Of a stretch of DNA of 64,000 bases, positions 1-11,821 are shown piece by piece. Both the position numbers and the translations under genes were made by a program. The stretch lies in contig LR746272.1 of NCBI GenBank assembly GCA_902729315.2, forward strand, positions 7,069,827 through 7,133,826, given 5' to 3'. Source of the DNA: Spirodela intermedia. Lineage: Eukaryota > Streptophyta > Magnoliopsida > Alismatales > Araceae. Below the pieces are notes generated by a model. It ran no database searches. It was not told the origin of the DNA and saw nothing but the letters and a program-made list of their open reading frames with translations. Each line of letters starts with the position of its first letter. Position 1 is the first letter of the stretch.

Positions 1-639
1 ATAAGAATGCAATATCATCAAAACACAACTAATAAAAGATATCCATATTAAATAATAGTTTGCCATTCAAATCATATTCGAATCCACTCAAATAAAATGC
101 AATCATCAAGTTAACATCTTGAGTGATGCTTTCAATATCTATGATCATGATTTTGTTGATTTAGGATATTTATAATAATTTATAAGGTATGTTATAAATA
201 TTTAAAAAATTATGTTCATCCAAGTAAGTGATTTAAACTTAATCTATTACAAAAATATCAAAGAAACTCAAAATCAATAATAATATCAAGAGAACATAGT
301 AGTTTGAGTAGGCTTCCCATATTTTGTTTCTTATTATGTCATTGATTTTGATGTACTTGTTATTACTTTTGTATTGTGGCATATTTTGTAAATATTGACA
401 TCTTCTATAGTAGTATGTAATATGATGATTTCACATCAAAATACCTATCACATCTATGTGCTCTACACTATTAATTGAGAGTATGCTAAATGATCTCTCA
501 TATGAGTTATTATTGTTAATATTCTGAATTAGACTCAAAAGTTCGTTCATCAGAAATATTGTGTACTTATTATTTACAAAAATTAATCCATTAAAAACTA
601 TTTGACATCAGGAAAATATTATATATATAATACTTCAAT
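1..639. other. AT-rich spacer, no gene seen
   Basis: Very AT-rich DNA with no open frame of note and no splice-compatible coding block that I recognise. It lies directly upstream of the decayed Copia pol copy, so it may be the more eroded 5' part of the same element, but I could not align it to gag or integrase. Confidence 0.5.
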
Positions 640-1690
640 TGTTATTAGTTCTAAATCAGAAGACCTCTTATTTAATTTTTTATCTTATTAGCTCATTATA
701 CATTATATCACCAAAGATTTTGGGGTATACTTGTTTTGTTTATCATTTAGCTACAATTCAAGATAAATTTTGTCCCAAGTCTTTGAAATGTATTTTCTTA
801 TAATATTTTCATGCTCAAAAATGATATAAAAGTTATTATCCTTTGCTTCAAAGACACTTTATCTCAATTGATGTTACTTTCTTTAAGAACACTTCTTTCT
901 TAAATGTTACAATCTACTAATTCTCTAGATGAGTTATTACCTTTATTAGTCATTGTGGATTCAGCCTTTGTGAATATTTCTAGGGTTCCCAAAGTTATTA
1001 GATAATAGATTATGGGATAAACACACTCCAATCATATGGTGAAAAATTCTCTTAGCACCTCCTGAAGAATCTACATTACAATTAATAATTCTTATGTTTG
1101 AGGGACTACAAGTGAGCACATCCTTGCCAAGTGATATTGACCCCTCTATTGCCTTAACGAAAAGGAAAATATTCTTGTATGCATTTATCATATTTCTAAC
1201 CTTGTATCATACCATCAGTTAACTCCTACCTATTCAGGTTTTATATCTACCTTATCCCACTATCATACTCTAAAGTTTTAGAATCACTAGGTTATTCCAA
1301 GTGGCATGCCACCATGATAAAGGACTAGACTTGGGAGTTTATCTCATATCCTCTAGGAAATTTCATTGTTAGTTACAAATAAATCCTTATAGTTAAAGTT
1401 GAACCTAATGGTACAATTGATCACTTGAAATTTCAATTGGTACCAAAGAGCTTCACTCAGGTATATGCTAAATATTATTAAGAGATTTACTCACTTGTTG
1501 CTAAGGTTACCTATATTAGTATTATCTTTACCTTAGCAGTTCGCTTCTCTTGGCCTCTATATTAGCTTGATATATAAAATATATTTTTTCATAGTACTTT
1601 GCAAGAAGAAATATATGATACAACCATTAGGTTTTAATGCACAAAGGCCTACACTAAGATCAAGAAGGGAGGGATTGAATTGATCTATGT
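640..1690 (+). mobile_element. Decayed Ty1/Copia pol (integrase tail to reverse transcriptase)
   Basis: Plus-strand translation, moving between frames and through stops, follows the order of a plant Copia polyprotein. At about 700-850 it gives GYTCFVYHLATIQDKF then CPKSLKCIFL, like the block after the integrase core. About 845-900 gives RHFISIDVTFFKNTSFL. About 1140-1400 resembles the linker before the reverse transcriptase. About 1395-1580 gives VEPNGTIDHLKFQLVPKSFT, then LVAKVTYISIIFTLAVRFSW and PLY-LD, the start of the RT domain. About 1575-1640 gives the IKN-FFH-TLQEEIYD block. Stops and frameshifts are frequent, so it is a dead copy. No LTRs were recognised at its edges. The match rests on remembered family motifs, but the collinear order of five blocks is hard to get by chance. 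Confidence 0.75.
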
Positions 1691-2020
1691 TTTTCTTATT
1701 TCATTTCTAGATGAGCTTTCTTAGAGTTGCACTTTTCTCTTAAGATGATGAATATGTTGATTTCTTAGTTCACTTAGAATACTATGTTTTATAGTATTTT
1801 GACCAACTGTTTATGTCCACTCTCCATTAACAAAATTATTTTTATATTTTAATTTTTTTATTATCCAACCATAATTGTTGATTAATTGACTCTAGGATGT
1901 CACGTGATGTTTCATTAAGATAACTTCTTGAATTTTTCTCCAAAATTTTCTTATAAATTCATAGCTTTAGAAGGTCACACTGTTGTTAACAAGGACAGCT
2001 CCCACTCGTGATAAATAAGA
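1691..2020. other. AT-rich spacer
   Basis: AT-rich sequence between the Copia remnant and the first duplicated segment. No gene or repeat border seen. Confidence 0.4.
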
Positions 2021-2132
2021 ATTTAGGGAAATGGACTCAAAGGCCGAAGAATCAAAATCTGGCAGCAAGGTAGAGGCATACAGTGGTTTATGGATTGGAG
2101 AATGTGTTGACTATGGTGCAACATGGGTACCT

Positions 2133-2371
2133 TTAGGCCATGCACTGAAACGAGGAATGGTTGACAAAAGGGGCATAGACACTCAAACAGAGGGTAATGA
2201 GGCATAACAGAATTGGACTGCGTCCTCGCAGAAAACATGGGGGAGGTGGCGGGAGGGGGGAAGGCAGTGGTGGAGGAGAGAGAAGGGTCGGCGTTGTGCT
2301 ATTTTTCACTTGGGAAGGAACGAAGGCCAAGAACAGCAGGTTGAGTAAGAGGGCCAAGGTGAAGGTACCAT
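2133..2371 (-). pseudogene. Broken relative of the hybrid proline-rich protein gene
   Basis: On the minus strand a TATA-like TTTAAATA (2433-2440) lies in a context resembling that of the intact gene at 8231-8704 (shared pattern GATG-C-CTTCT-TCT then TATA). About 65 bp downstream is an ATG (2371-2369). In its own frame it stops after about 21 codons. One base out of frame the DNA encodes a signal-peptide-like run, LALLLNLLFLAFVPSQ, then a short proline run (PPPLPSPLPPPPP), the same order as the intact gene. A single base lost just after the ATG would explain this. The eight-cysteine C-terminal half was not found. Evidence is positional and compositional, so the call is tentative. Confidence 0.35.
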
Positions 2372-4470
2372 TTTAGAAGCCAGGATAAGGTTGGGCATAT
2401 TTGTGCACGTACATGGCTTCAGCGTGAGAAGATATTTAAAGAGAAGAGACAGAAGGGCATCTTTCATGCGTGTCGCAGCTGTGTTCTTCGCGCTGTAATT
2501 TGGCCACAAATATGAATATTTCACTCTACGCTGATGCCGACATCGTCGGAATGGAATATTTATCCCGTGGCTGTGGTGGCCTAAAAAAAAAATTTCAGGC
2601 GCTTGCTTCCATTAAGTAGGTTGTGGTTTTCACATGTATAGTGTAACTAAGAGGTGGTGTTCACGACAAGTTACAGCCATAAGATGAGTTGAAAAAGGCA
2701 ACAGAACTTGTCTCATGGACGTGGACGTGGACTGGCATGAATGATAGCATTAAGACAATTCACGATTCAATAGATTGGTTTTAATAAAATACAAGTTCCA
2801 GCTATAAGAAATTCATCCTTACCCTTAAAGATTTTGTCTTGGAATCTTGATGTTAAACCTGTAGGACTGAACTCCGTGTAAGTTGCCCTCATACTAAAAT
2901 AAGATACTCTGTAGATTTTCCATGGCGTGGTCCTCAGTGAAAACCTGATCAAATCCGCATATCTACTCCAACTATATAGCCATGTAGATTTGGTTCGTCC
3001 TATTCTACATTTGAACCATAACCTTTTAAGTCAATATTTCAGGGCTCTTCATTGACTTTCACGAATACATTATTGAGTAGAGTATCCGAAGAAAATCATG
3101 CAGACGTCAGCTTGAGTAAATTATCGAGCTCTTCGGTTTCCTGACTGTTGTGGTGTCATGATAATCAACGATGACGGCAGATTAGGAACATCTTGTATAG
3201 GTTTTATCCCGGGCAAAGCAGTGTCAACAACTTAATAACACCTAATTATGCCCTCCCTCCCTCCCTCCCTCTCTCTCTCTCTCTCCTCTCGGTGCCCTCT
3301 CCCTCCCCTCTATGCATGGGAACCCACCCTCCTTTCTCTCTAGCCGCTCATTGTTTTTCGCGATCTTTTGACGTCGAGCGGCGATGGCGGATTAAACAGA
3401 TCGGGAAGAAGACGGGGCAACTGAAAATTGGGGGACGTAGTTACCAAGACTAGAGTAACGAAGTCTAGGGACACGCCTTTTGCGTATGGATAGACTTCAT
3501 TATTTGCTATAGTTGTACAATGGTTATGTGAGCAGAAGAATGGAGGAGAATCGAAAAATCCATCCCGACCGGATTAAAATATAACTGAAAGATAATATTT
3601 TTAATTCGGCGTCCAAATAGGCTATGCTTGTTGGGCGACACATCTTTCTTCTAATGGCTGGAATGCATACTAGTGAGGGTTTTCATTGTCGAGCTCTTGG
3701 AAAATATCAAAATTAGGCATAAATGTGTATATCGTTGGGCTTACAAAGCTATGTCTCTGAAAAGAGGAAGAATTGTTTCTTTATATGTTGCCCCCCCTCG
3801 TGTATGAAAATCCAAAAATGGCTTCACCCGTTTATGAACAGATTGTGCAGGGTTCTTTTGCAAATGTACCACGTCTACGAGCTTACATCCGGTGAAGAGA
3901 GTAGCAGCGAGTTGTTGGTGGCGAGTGTTCGGCAGACAGCAGATCTAGTTGGCCTGATTGGTACATGCAACGGAGTGAACTTGAAAAGTACGTAGATAAT
4001 GGTGTCCCAATATACGATCATGTAGATATATCCGTTGTAATGTACTAATTTCTAATGCCACTGCCACCTTTTGTATGATGCGGTTGGAACAATTTTAAGC
4101 ATTTGCCCACACATGTAATATACTAATTTTAAACATTTATCTATCCTTGAGCTTTACTCAGCTCCGTCAGTTATCCATCATTCGCACTTGGTCAAACCAT
4201 CTCCCGTACCTCATTTTCTCCTTGTCAGATCCCCCCTGTTCCTCTCCCATATGCGGTCAATCCCCCCTCCAATCCCTTTCCCTCTCGTAAGCACTTCCCC
4301 TATCCCGATCTCTCTCACCGCCTCTCTTCGTCGGCACTTCCTATCGTGTCGTGCTCCCCTCTCCCTCTCCAGGTCAGTTCCCATCTCTCATTCTTTGCTC
4401 TTATCTTGTTTTCCTAGTTTGTTTAAGCCATCGTCTTCTTCTAGTAAAAAAAGCCAGAAATATACAGGAC
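2370..4470. repeat. Diverged segmental duplication, copy A
   Basis: Several short blocks recur in the same order about 6.1-6.3 kb further on (copy B, 8705-10540). Examples: 3678-3727 (GTTTTCATTGTCGAGCTCTT...) matches 9862-9915; about 3893-3955 (GTTGGTGGCGAG...) matches about 10013-10070; about 4082-4107 (GGTTGGAACAATTTTAAGCA...) matches about 10227-10256; 4432-4468 matches 10499-10536 at roughly 32 of 37 positions. The matching blocks are separated by diverged DNA and small indels, so the duplication looks old. The copies extend upstream of the proline-rich protein gene and its broken relative, in the same orientation. No coding frame is conserved between the copies in this upstream part. Confidence 0.6.
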
Positions 4471-5806
4471 AAACGTGATGATTGGCTCTGGAATCGTTGC
4501 CCGCTGAGCGGCGCACAGTCTGAGAACTGCAGTTTTATTAGCACGAAGTAATACACAGGTGAGCATAATAGTCGCTCTATTACAGTATAATTCGTGAAAA
4601 AGGACCACCAGAAAAGGGAAAGCAGCGATTTGACAGTCTGATGAAAGCCAACAGCGGGCTCCTCTAGGAGAACTATTCAACAGGTTACTGCACTATGGAA
4701 GAATTCTAAGTTCAGCGGGTTTATCCTGCCCGATTTCACCTGTCTTCAGGAGGAGAACGAGGTGTAGGAGAATGAGACGGGCAAAAGACTTGAAAGGCGC
4801 TGAGAGTCACGGGTATTGTAAACCAAGAGGAAACCGAGGAAGCCAGGGAAACCGGGGAGGGATTCTCTAGTGTGAACCAAAACCGAATGTCCCTGCTAAT
4901 TACTGTGCAGCATGATGTTAAGAAACCGAAAAAATCTGGTCATGCCAACGATTATTATCTCTGATTTCTTCCCCCCATCCTTGGCATGTAATACGACAGT
5001 ACCCGGTACGGACTTTCTCCACCCCCTATCAAGTTAAACTGATAGACAGATTTGAGCAGCGATCTATATCAAATTTGTACGAGATTCGGAGGTGGAGTAA
5101 GTAGGGGGACCGGAAAGGAAAAGAATGCCAATGGTTTATCCTGGTCATTAGCACGGAATATTTGGTAAAATATTTTACCCAAACTGAAACGTAGGGAAAA
5201 CAACGACGATAGTTTGTATCTGATAATCGTTTTCTGAGCTTGAGTAAGGTTACTGAATACTGTTATTCAATTGGCAAGCAAAACTGAGGATCGGAACTGT
5301 GGACCTCTTATTCAATTCGCGAGGACAAGAAGGAAAAAGAGCACTTCTAGAGAAGAGATGAGCGGCACCTATGAGTAACCGGCACTTGTTGCCTTGCGGT
5401 TTCCCGTGAGAGGTCCACAGCCCTTGTGCATGCACCTCTATATATTTTCTGGAGTCCGCTCTTAAATGTCGGCAACAAACTCTGGGGGTGGATGATGTTT
5501 CGTCTAGTATTGAGAGAAATGGGGGAGTCTCTTGTTTTCGTTACACTGTTTTTCATTAGAACTATCATAAACGTTTTACCTTCGATTGTTAGCACAATGG
5601 CTGCAAGTTTCTGTTAGTGAATCATGCTTCATGTCACAGTCAGGGGGGAGGGAAGCAGCAGCTACTCTCTGGCTAATTGCCCTTCTCAAGAAATGGGGTT
5701 TGAACTACGCCTTTTCCAACCTTTACCCCGGCGTAGTTGACCTTGAAAGGGTTCGATTTCCAATGCCATAATTTTCAAGTTCACCCATTTTTAAATAACC
5801 CATACT

Positions 5807-5832
5807 AGGCCCAGGCCCAGGCCCAGGCCCAG
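5807..5832. repeat. (AGGCCC)4 hexamer tandem repeat
   Basis: Four perfect head-to-tail copies of AGGCCC followed by AG. The unit contains GGCCCA, the core of plant TCP / site II promoter elements, but there is no gene start nearby that it obviously serves. Confidence 0.8.
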
Positions 5833-7956
5833 AAAGGAACCGCACCGTAGAAAGTGAGTGAAGTAAACGATGTCCTTACGCATCCTCTTCTCAGGAGCTT
5901 ATGGCGGACGTCTAAGACAACGTAGGCCAGTTTCTTGGCCCAGGCTGAAAAAATATTTCTTACCTTGGTGATTTCATTTTCTTCACACATGCGAGGCTAT
6001 AAAAATAAACCATTTTCTAATGACGGAAAAAATTCAGAGATGAAGGTATCTTGGCAGCAAGGCATTCTTCCTTATATGTAGCTACTATTTGTTTTGAGGC
6101 TGCAAGGATAACAAGGGGGTGGTATTTAGTCTTTTCCAAGTTGCTCATGAATTTCTGGTTTTCATTATCTAATTTTATCTAACCATTTTGAAACCTACTC
6201 TTCACTTTAATGGCCTCATTGCTAGGTTTCTCTCTTCAATTAAATCAATTAATACAAATGCTCTTGAACTGGGTTCCACAACATTCTTTGGCTCTAGCCA
6301 GCTCAAGAGTTTCCTATAAACAATTATTCAAGGCCCATATCTCTCAGTTGTCAACCCAATTAGAACAATATCTTTTACGTTTTGGCTTATGGCTGTAGAA
6401 TGCTATTACATTTTAACTTCTATTAATGGTGTGGATTCTTTAGCTCTAAGATGCAGTCATCTTGAGATGTGGAAGTGCTTGAATCCTCATGAGAGAAACA
6501 TTGAATTTTATAGTTACATGGTTTTTAAGAAGAATAATTTTATAATTTTCTCATATAATTATTATTTTTCATATTCTGTGTTTTTTAGGAATCTTTTGAC
6601 TATTAGAGAATATTCACCTAACAACTAGTTTAGGGGGTATTGCTTTTCATTGTTTTCCTTTTTTTTATTTTTAACTCTTCTTGTGCTATTACTCAACTGT
6701 CTTCCTTGTTGTATGCAAAAACATGAAATCATGCATGGAAATATGTTCGAAAAATTCTACGTAAATTTCTAAATTTATGTCATTGCATTTGAAACGTAGT
6801 CAAACATTTTAAGATCATGAATATTTTAAAATATTTTTAATGTAAAAAATATCATTTTACCTTTGAAAAAATTATTTCTTCGAATTCAAGACTTGTTCTT
6901 TATAGATGAGTTTCATGCGATTACTTCTGTCATAAATTGGATCCAATCTCCTCATAAATTGGATACAAGTGAAAAGAGAACTCTTCTTTACGATTAGACT
7001 CATTTCTACCTGGTTATTTCTCCATCACGTACTAGGTTGTTTTGGCAAGACGCTCCTGCAAAGCCTACTTGACTGAAACACCCTTCGCTTCGCTGCTCCT
7101 CTCTCTCGTTCCCTTCACGTTCATCCAGCCAGCGCCGTTGCGCTGCTGAACCTGGTGGGGGTCAGGAATTATCCCGCTTTACCTCTTTTAGCCCGAACCC
7201 TTCGCCTAAGAAGGACAAGAGAGAGAACCCGTTTCGCAGACACTTTGGGGCACCCGGCTCAAGGATAGAAATGGAGAAGAGCGATGGAGAGCTAAGCACA
7301 AAATTTTTCTATCTTTGTATCTTTTAATTATTAAAATTCTACTACTTCCTGCTCATGTGAGAGAGTGAATACTTCTAATCACAGAAGCTAACATGCTCCT
7401 TTGTTCTTCTCTTTCCTTGCTCTGCAGTCGTAAGTTTTCTTTGAGTTTTGGAAGCTGTTTTATTTGGAATATCTGGTGTGGGTCATAAATAGAAGAGTAA
7501 ATCTTGGTCCCTTGACGCACCCCCCGACGCACGCGTGCCTATACCGGCGGTGCGGATCCAGTCCCGAGACCCGGCACCGATAAGCTGAGGGTGCGACCGG
7601 TCTCCTCAGACGTGATACTTCGCGATCTCAAATAGAACATTGATATGATAATATGATGCAACCTGAGCGGGAGGGTCTCCGGAGGAGATGCAGGAGAGCA
7701 CAGAGCAGAGTGAAAGAAAAGGAGATCAACATATGCCATACGTTACAAGACTGCTCGGGCCGCTTGCCTGTGTCACGGATGGAAACAAGAGCTGCGAGCA
7801 TGCAGTACCCATGCATGCAGGCTCCGCACTCTTCGTCCTTCTCCTTTCCCACAGCTTGGAGCGAGTGAGTCATTGGCGACAGCGAACGAGGTTTTCGCTC
7901 GGAAGCTTAACAGAGAATGCCACCCTACCCACCGCAAACTTTTTTGTCGTGTATTA

Positions 7957-7962
7957 TTTATT
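7957..7962 (-). terminator. Possible poly(A) signal for the HyPRP gene
   Basis: Minus-strand AATAAA about 270 bp downstream of the TAA stop of the gene at 8231-8704. It is the plant-type near-upstream element consensus; the distance is acceptable but longish. No transcript evidence. Confidence 0.3.
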
Positions 7963-8230
7963 ACCAAGAGAGAGCGTGACCGCACCAAGACTACAAAAAC
8001 TACACTTCAAAGCAGAGTAAACATGACGTGCGGCGCGACTAGTTACATAGACTTGCACTTGGGAATATGAAGGAACGAGGAGGTACTCCACGAGAGGCAT
8101 GACATCTTGGAAAGTTTACCGACAAAAAAGAAAACGTACAGATAGACACCGAGGTAGACGGAGAGCCTAACAAACGGGTACATGGGATACATAGATGGAC
8201 AGACGGAAGAACAGGTCTTGCGGGCCCGAG

Positions 8231-8704
8231 TTAAACGCATGTGAATCCAGAAGGCACCGGCATGCCGCAGTAGAAGAGAAGCTGGGCAAGGTCTCCGGAA
8301 GTGAGGGCACTAAGTCCGAGGAACCCCGATCTGGCGGCGTAACAGAGGCACGTCGTGCCCTGTTGATCAAATAGTTGGCGGACGACTCGGCAACAAGGGT
8401 TGCTGGGGACCAAAAACCCGGACCTAAAACCCCGACGCAAAAAGGAGCACACGCTCAATCTGATGACCTGAAGGCGGCAGAACCAAAATGGAAAAAAAGG
8501 GAGAGATGGCGGAGGTGGTGGTGGTGGCGGCGGAGAAGGTGGTGGCGGCGGCGGAGAAGGTGGTGGCGGCGGCAGAGAAGGAGGTGGCGGCGGGAAGGGC
8601 GGTGGAGGAGTTCGTCTCCAGAACCACCCTTGGGCTGAAACAGAGGTAAAGAACATCAGGATCAGCAAGAGGACTGCTGTGTAGGTATCGCTTTTGGAAC
8701 CCAT
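8231..8704 (-). CDS. Hybrid proline-rich protein with eight-cysteine lipid-transfer-like domain
   Basis: Single-exon frame of 157 codons plus TAA. Residues 1-24 form a signal peptide (hydrophobic VLLLILMFF, cut likely after SVSA), so the product should be secreted to the cell wall. Residues 33-68 are almost pure proline with scattered Ser/Leu. The C-terminal part has cysteines at 76, 86, 104, 105, 119, 121, 146 and 156: the C..C..CC..CXC..C..C pattern of the plant lipid-transfer / hydrophobic seed protein superfamily. Hybrid proline-rich proteins of this build act in wall structure, lipid binding and stress responses, but the exact role here is unknown. The frame is open 61 codons further upstream; I chose the ATG at 8704 because the signal peptide starts there and a TATA box lies about 100 bp upstream, inside that extension. 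Charged Arg residues between the cysteines are somewhat unusual for this normally hydrophobic domain. Confidence 0.78.
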   Translation of the reverse strand: MGSKSDTYTAVLLLILMFFTSVSAQGWFWRRTPPPPFPPPPPSLPPPPPSPPPPPPSPPPPPPPPPSLPFFPFWFCRLQVIRLSVCSFLRRGFRSGFLVPSNPCCRVVRQLFDQQGTTCLCYAARSGFLGLSALTSGDLAQLLFYCGMPVPSGFTCV

Positions 8705-8804
8705 GAGGGGGCAGTCGGACACCCGAGGACTGGTTTTGCACACAAGGGTAAGGATAGACCATATGCTGGGTGAGTGTGAGTCGGACAGGTTGTACGTGGG
8801 TGAG

Positions 8805-8812
8805 TATTTATA
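8805..8812 (-). promoter_or_regulatory. TATA box of the HyPRP gene
   Basis: Minus-strand TATAAATA, 101 bp before the ATG at 8704. A start site about 30 bp further on would leave a 5' leader of about 70 bases, normal for a small plant gene. A related TTTAAATA precedes the broken relative at 2133-2371. Confidence 0.65.
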
Positions 8813-10247
8813 CAGCACAGAGAGAAGCGCGTCATCAGCGCGAGCTACAGCTCTCTTCTCCCCCGGGGTTTCACTCTGCACCGACATGGTGGGAACGGAA
8901 TACTCTTCCTATGGATTTACGCGGCCTTGAGGAAATTGAGACCTTCTCATCCGGTAAGTAGAGGCGGCTTTCACATTTATAGGACTCTTATGAAGACTCG
9001 CGACAATGAGTTCCAACTTTGATGGCATTGACCGCCAGAGAGCCATTTCACGGATGGAGACTTGCGTTAATGGCGGCATTGGTGAAAGTTTAACTCGGCT
9101 CATCCTCATCCAGTACATGTCTGCGTAATAAAAACTTACCTGGCTCATCTTCGTCCAGTACAAATCGTTTTTTACGAATCTTGATGATAAAATCTGGGCG
9201 GCAGAATCCAGCATAAAATTTATGTACGCAAGTAAGCTAAGCTTCTCTACGGTTCATCCATGGCATGGCCATCCATAGAACCCATATCAGAGTCGGCACA
9301 TCAGCATCAATGATCTAGCATTAATGATCTATCCTCGATTTATCGTTTTTTATCATTAAGGGTGCTTCGTTGACATTCAGACATTAAGTTATTGCAATTG
9401 ACAAGTGGATAAGCTCGTGCAGAAGTCAGACGCTGACTTTCGTTGGGGAGGTCAGTTCAACTCTTTGCTGAACAGTCTGCCTATAGCGGTGTCCACGTGC
9501 CGGGAAACACCTAACTTTCCTGACTTTCTCTCTCCTCCTACCTCAATGCACCCCCCCCTCCCGCGTTATTGGACCTAAAGGGGACATTGCTTTCGTGATC
9601 CTTTGATATCCACCTACCACGGTGGAAGGAGTTGCCAAGACGAGAGAAGCTAATTTGCAGGCAGATCCTCCTTTTTATGGATATGTTTCGCTGTTTGGCT
9701 TAACTGTGACGTGGCTAGAGAAAATATCCATTTGTATCAATTTTGTATAGAGAAAAAGTGAAATGAGAGGTTATATATTGTCACTTGAATGTGCAAATAA
9801 CTCTACTGCGGTGATAAAGAAGAGATTTCCATTGTGCTACAAGGGGATTACATACTTTCGTGGATTTTTTCAATGTCGAGTTCCTCGTAAATACTCAGAA
9901 CTACCCATAATGTGTGTTTTCTTGCGATAAGAAACCGTTAACGGCAGTTGAGAAAGCGAGGAAGAAAAATGCCAAAAGAGTTTCGCCAGTTAAATTCCAC
10001 TGGGTATAGCAGGAAAGAGTTTTTTGGTGGCGAGATTTAGGCATACAGAAGGTCAAGTTAGCCTGCTTTGTAGTTATATATTAGTATGATCGGTAAGCAT
10101 CGTGGGCCCATTCAACAGGATGAGCATGAAACAGTACGGAGACCATTGTTTTTTCATATCATATTTTATTATTTACGCAGTGTGAATTTTAATCGATTAC
10201 TTTGAATAAGACTACTTTTCAAAGCACGGTTGTTTGAACATTTTGGA

Positions 10248-10275
10248 GCATTTCCTAAGGGGCATTTCCTAAGGG
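10248..10275. repeat. 14-bp direct tandem duplication
   Basis: Two perfect adjacent copies of GCATTTCCTAAGGG, followed by GCA. It looks like a recent slippage event inside duplicated copy B. Confidence 0.85.
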
Positions 10276-11785
10276 GCATGTCTAGCACTACTGGGCCCCC
10301 TCAATCGTCGTTCTTCACTCTGGGTCAGCGCATCTCCCGAGCCTCTTCCTCTCCCAGTCAGCTATCCCTATTCCTCCCTTATCAGGTAAAACCCCTCTCT
10401 CTCTTGAGCTCACCCCCCTATCCCAGTATCTCTTCCTCTCTCACTATCATCTCTCCTCTTGTCGCTGTTCCTCTCGGCTGCTTCCCTACTATTCCGATCG
10501 TCTTCTTCTGGTGAAAAAAACCCAGAAATATGCAGGCCAGTATTCATGTGCTTCGCTAGTGTTCGATGCCGAGGAAGGCATGGTTTTAGATTTGGGGCTA
10601 TGGTTGGTGGATTACAGCACAATTGACCATAATAACACTTATATTATAACTTGAATAGAATAATCATCATGACGGAGTTGAGAGCATTTTGGTTTTAGTT
10701 CCATATAAACTGGGCAACTCATTGATTATCTAGTCCTTATCCCTAAGGCCATAGCTCCTAGAAAACCTTCATTGACTTCGTTTTCAATTCCTATGGTCAA
10801 GTATGCAGTTAATTTTAAGAATAATGTTACTATTTGGGTCCTATATTTCAGAATTATCAAAATGTAGTGGCACCCCCATATTTTGAAGGGCATAGCGAAA
10901 ACATAGGATAATTATTTTGTTGAAGTTAATATGTTAGGAAACTGATCACCTATTTTATGATAACTAATTGTATAAAAATGTAGTTGACCATGATTTGATG
11001 AAAGTATAATAACACTTTTGAGATCTGTGTGAAGACATATCAGCCAGTCAAATAAAAAACGTCATAGCGATGTACCATTCTAAGTCATATATGAATTAGG
11101 CAAAAGTACATCAAAATAGAGCTTGTAAACCTGTTTCTACATCAAGATAATCACAAGGTTTATAAAATAAAATACATAAAGATGATGTAAAACATGAAGC
11201 TTGTTATATGAGGTACCCATAGTAGACAGCTTCAAAAGATGTGCCGATTGGGTGGATGTCAACCATTTGGTATAGTGTATGGTTGAAACAAGTTCTTTAT
11301 CTGTATACAATAAAATTTTATGTAATGGCTTGTACCTACCTATCTTTCATGAAGTACTTATTCTAATAGAATGCTCAACATATCTTACGGACAATAAACA
11401 ACCCACTTGGTGATTGAAAATGGAATAGAATCAAAACTATCAATCATTTAGGTACTATAAGTTAAATATGTATATTTGTGAAGAAACTGTAGACACTAAT
11501 TATCAAATGCATTGCAAGGAGCAAATGCCAGTCACACAAACACTAAATACTCACATAAATCAGTAGGTTAGGAAAATAAGCATGTAAATATTTATAATTA
11601 TACTGCCCAAGTTCATTTTGGTGTATTCTTGCTGTTATGAAATGATGATTGTATAATAAAAAGAAAATCACATTGATGATTGCATTTGTTCTCCTTAATG
11701 TCATTTTTGTCTTATAAACATCAACTTTGGTCTTCTTATAGAACAACTTTCATTTGAAGGTTTGACAATAAATCTTAGAATTATG

Positions 11786-11787
<2 letters not shown>

Positions 11788-11820
<33 letters not shown>
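11788..11820. repeat. (ATT)n microsatellite
   Basis: Eleven uninterrupted trinucleotide units in AT-rich spacer. Confidence 0.9.

Positions 11821-11821
<1 letters not shown>

Larger units (their letters stand above)
4481..8230. other. Gene-poor spacer
   Basis: About 3.7 kb between the two duplicated segments. I see open frames only of the length expected by chance and no recognisable domain. About 6180-7000 is AT-rich; about 7080-7300 and 7500-7900 are more GC-balanced. The last part would be the 3' flank of the minus-strand proline-rich protein gene. Confidence 0.4.
8705..10540. repeat. Diverged segmental duplication, copy B
   Basis: Partner of copy A (2370-4470); the matched blocks are listed there. 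This copy carries the promoter and, just beyond it, the intact proline-rich protein gene. Apart from the promoter I see no gene in it. Pyrimidine-rich stretches at about 9520-9560 and 10300-10500 have counterparts in copy A at about 3250-3320 and 4200-4420. Confidence 0.6.

Noticed and set aside
5586-5770. tRNA-like or SINE-like A box (TTAGCACAATGG) and B box (GGTTCGATTTCC)
   Set aside because: The boxes are about 160 bp apart, the B-box stem does not pair well, and no acceptor stem or anticodon arm forms.
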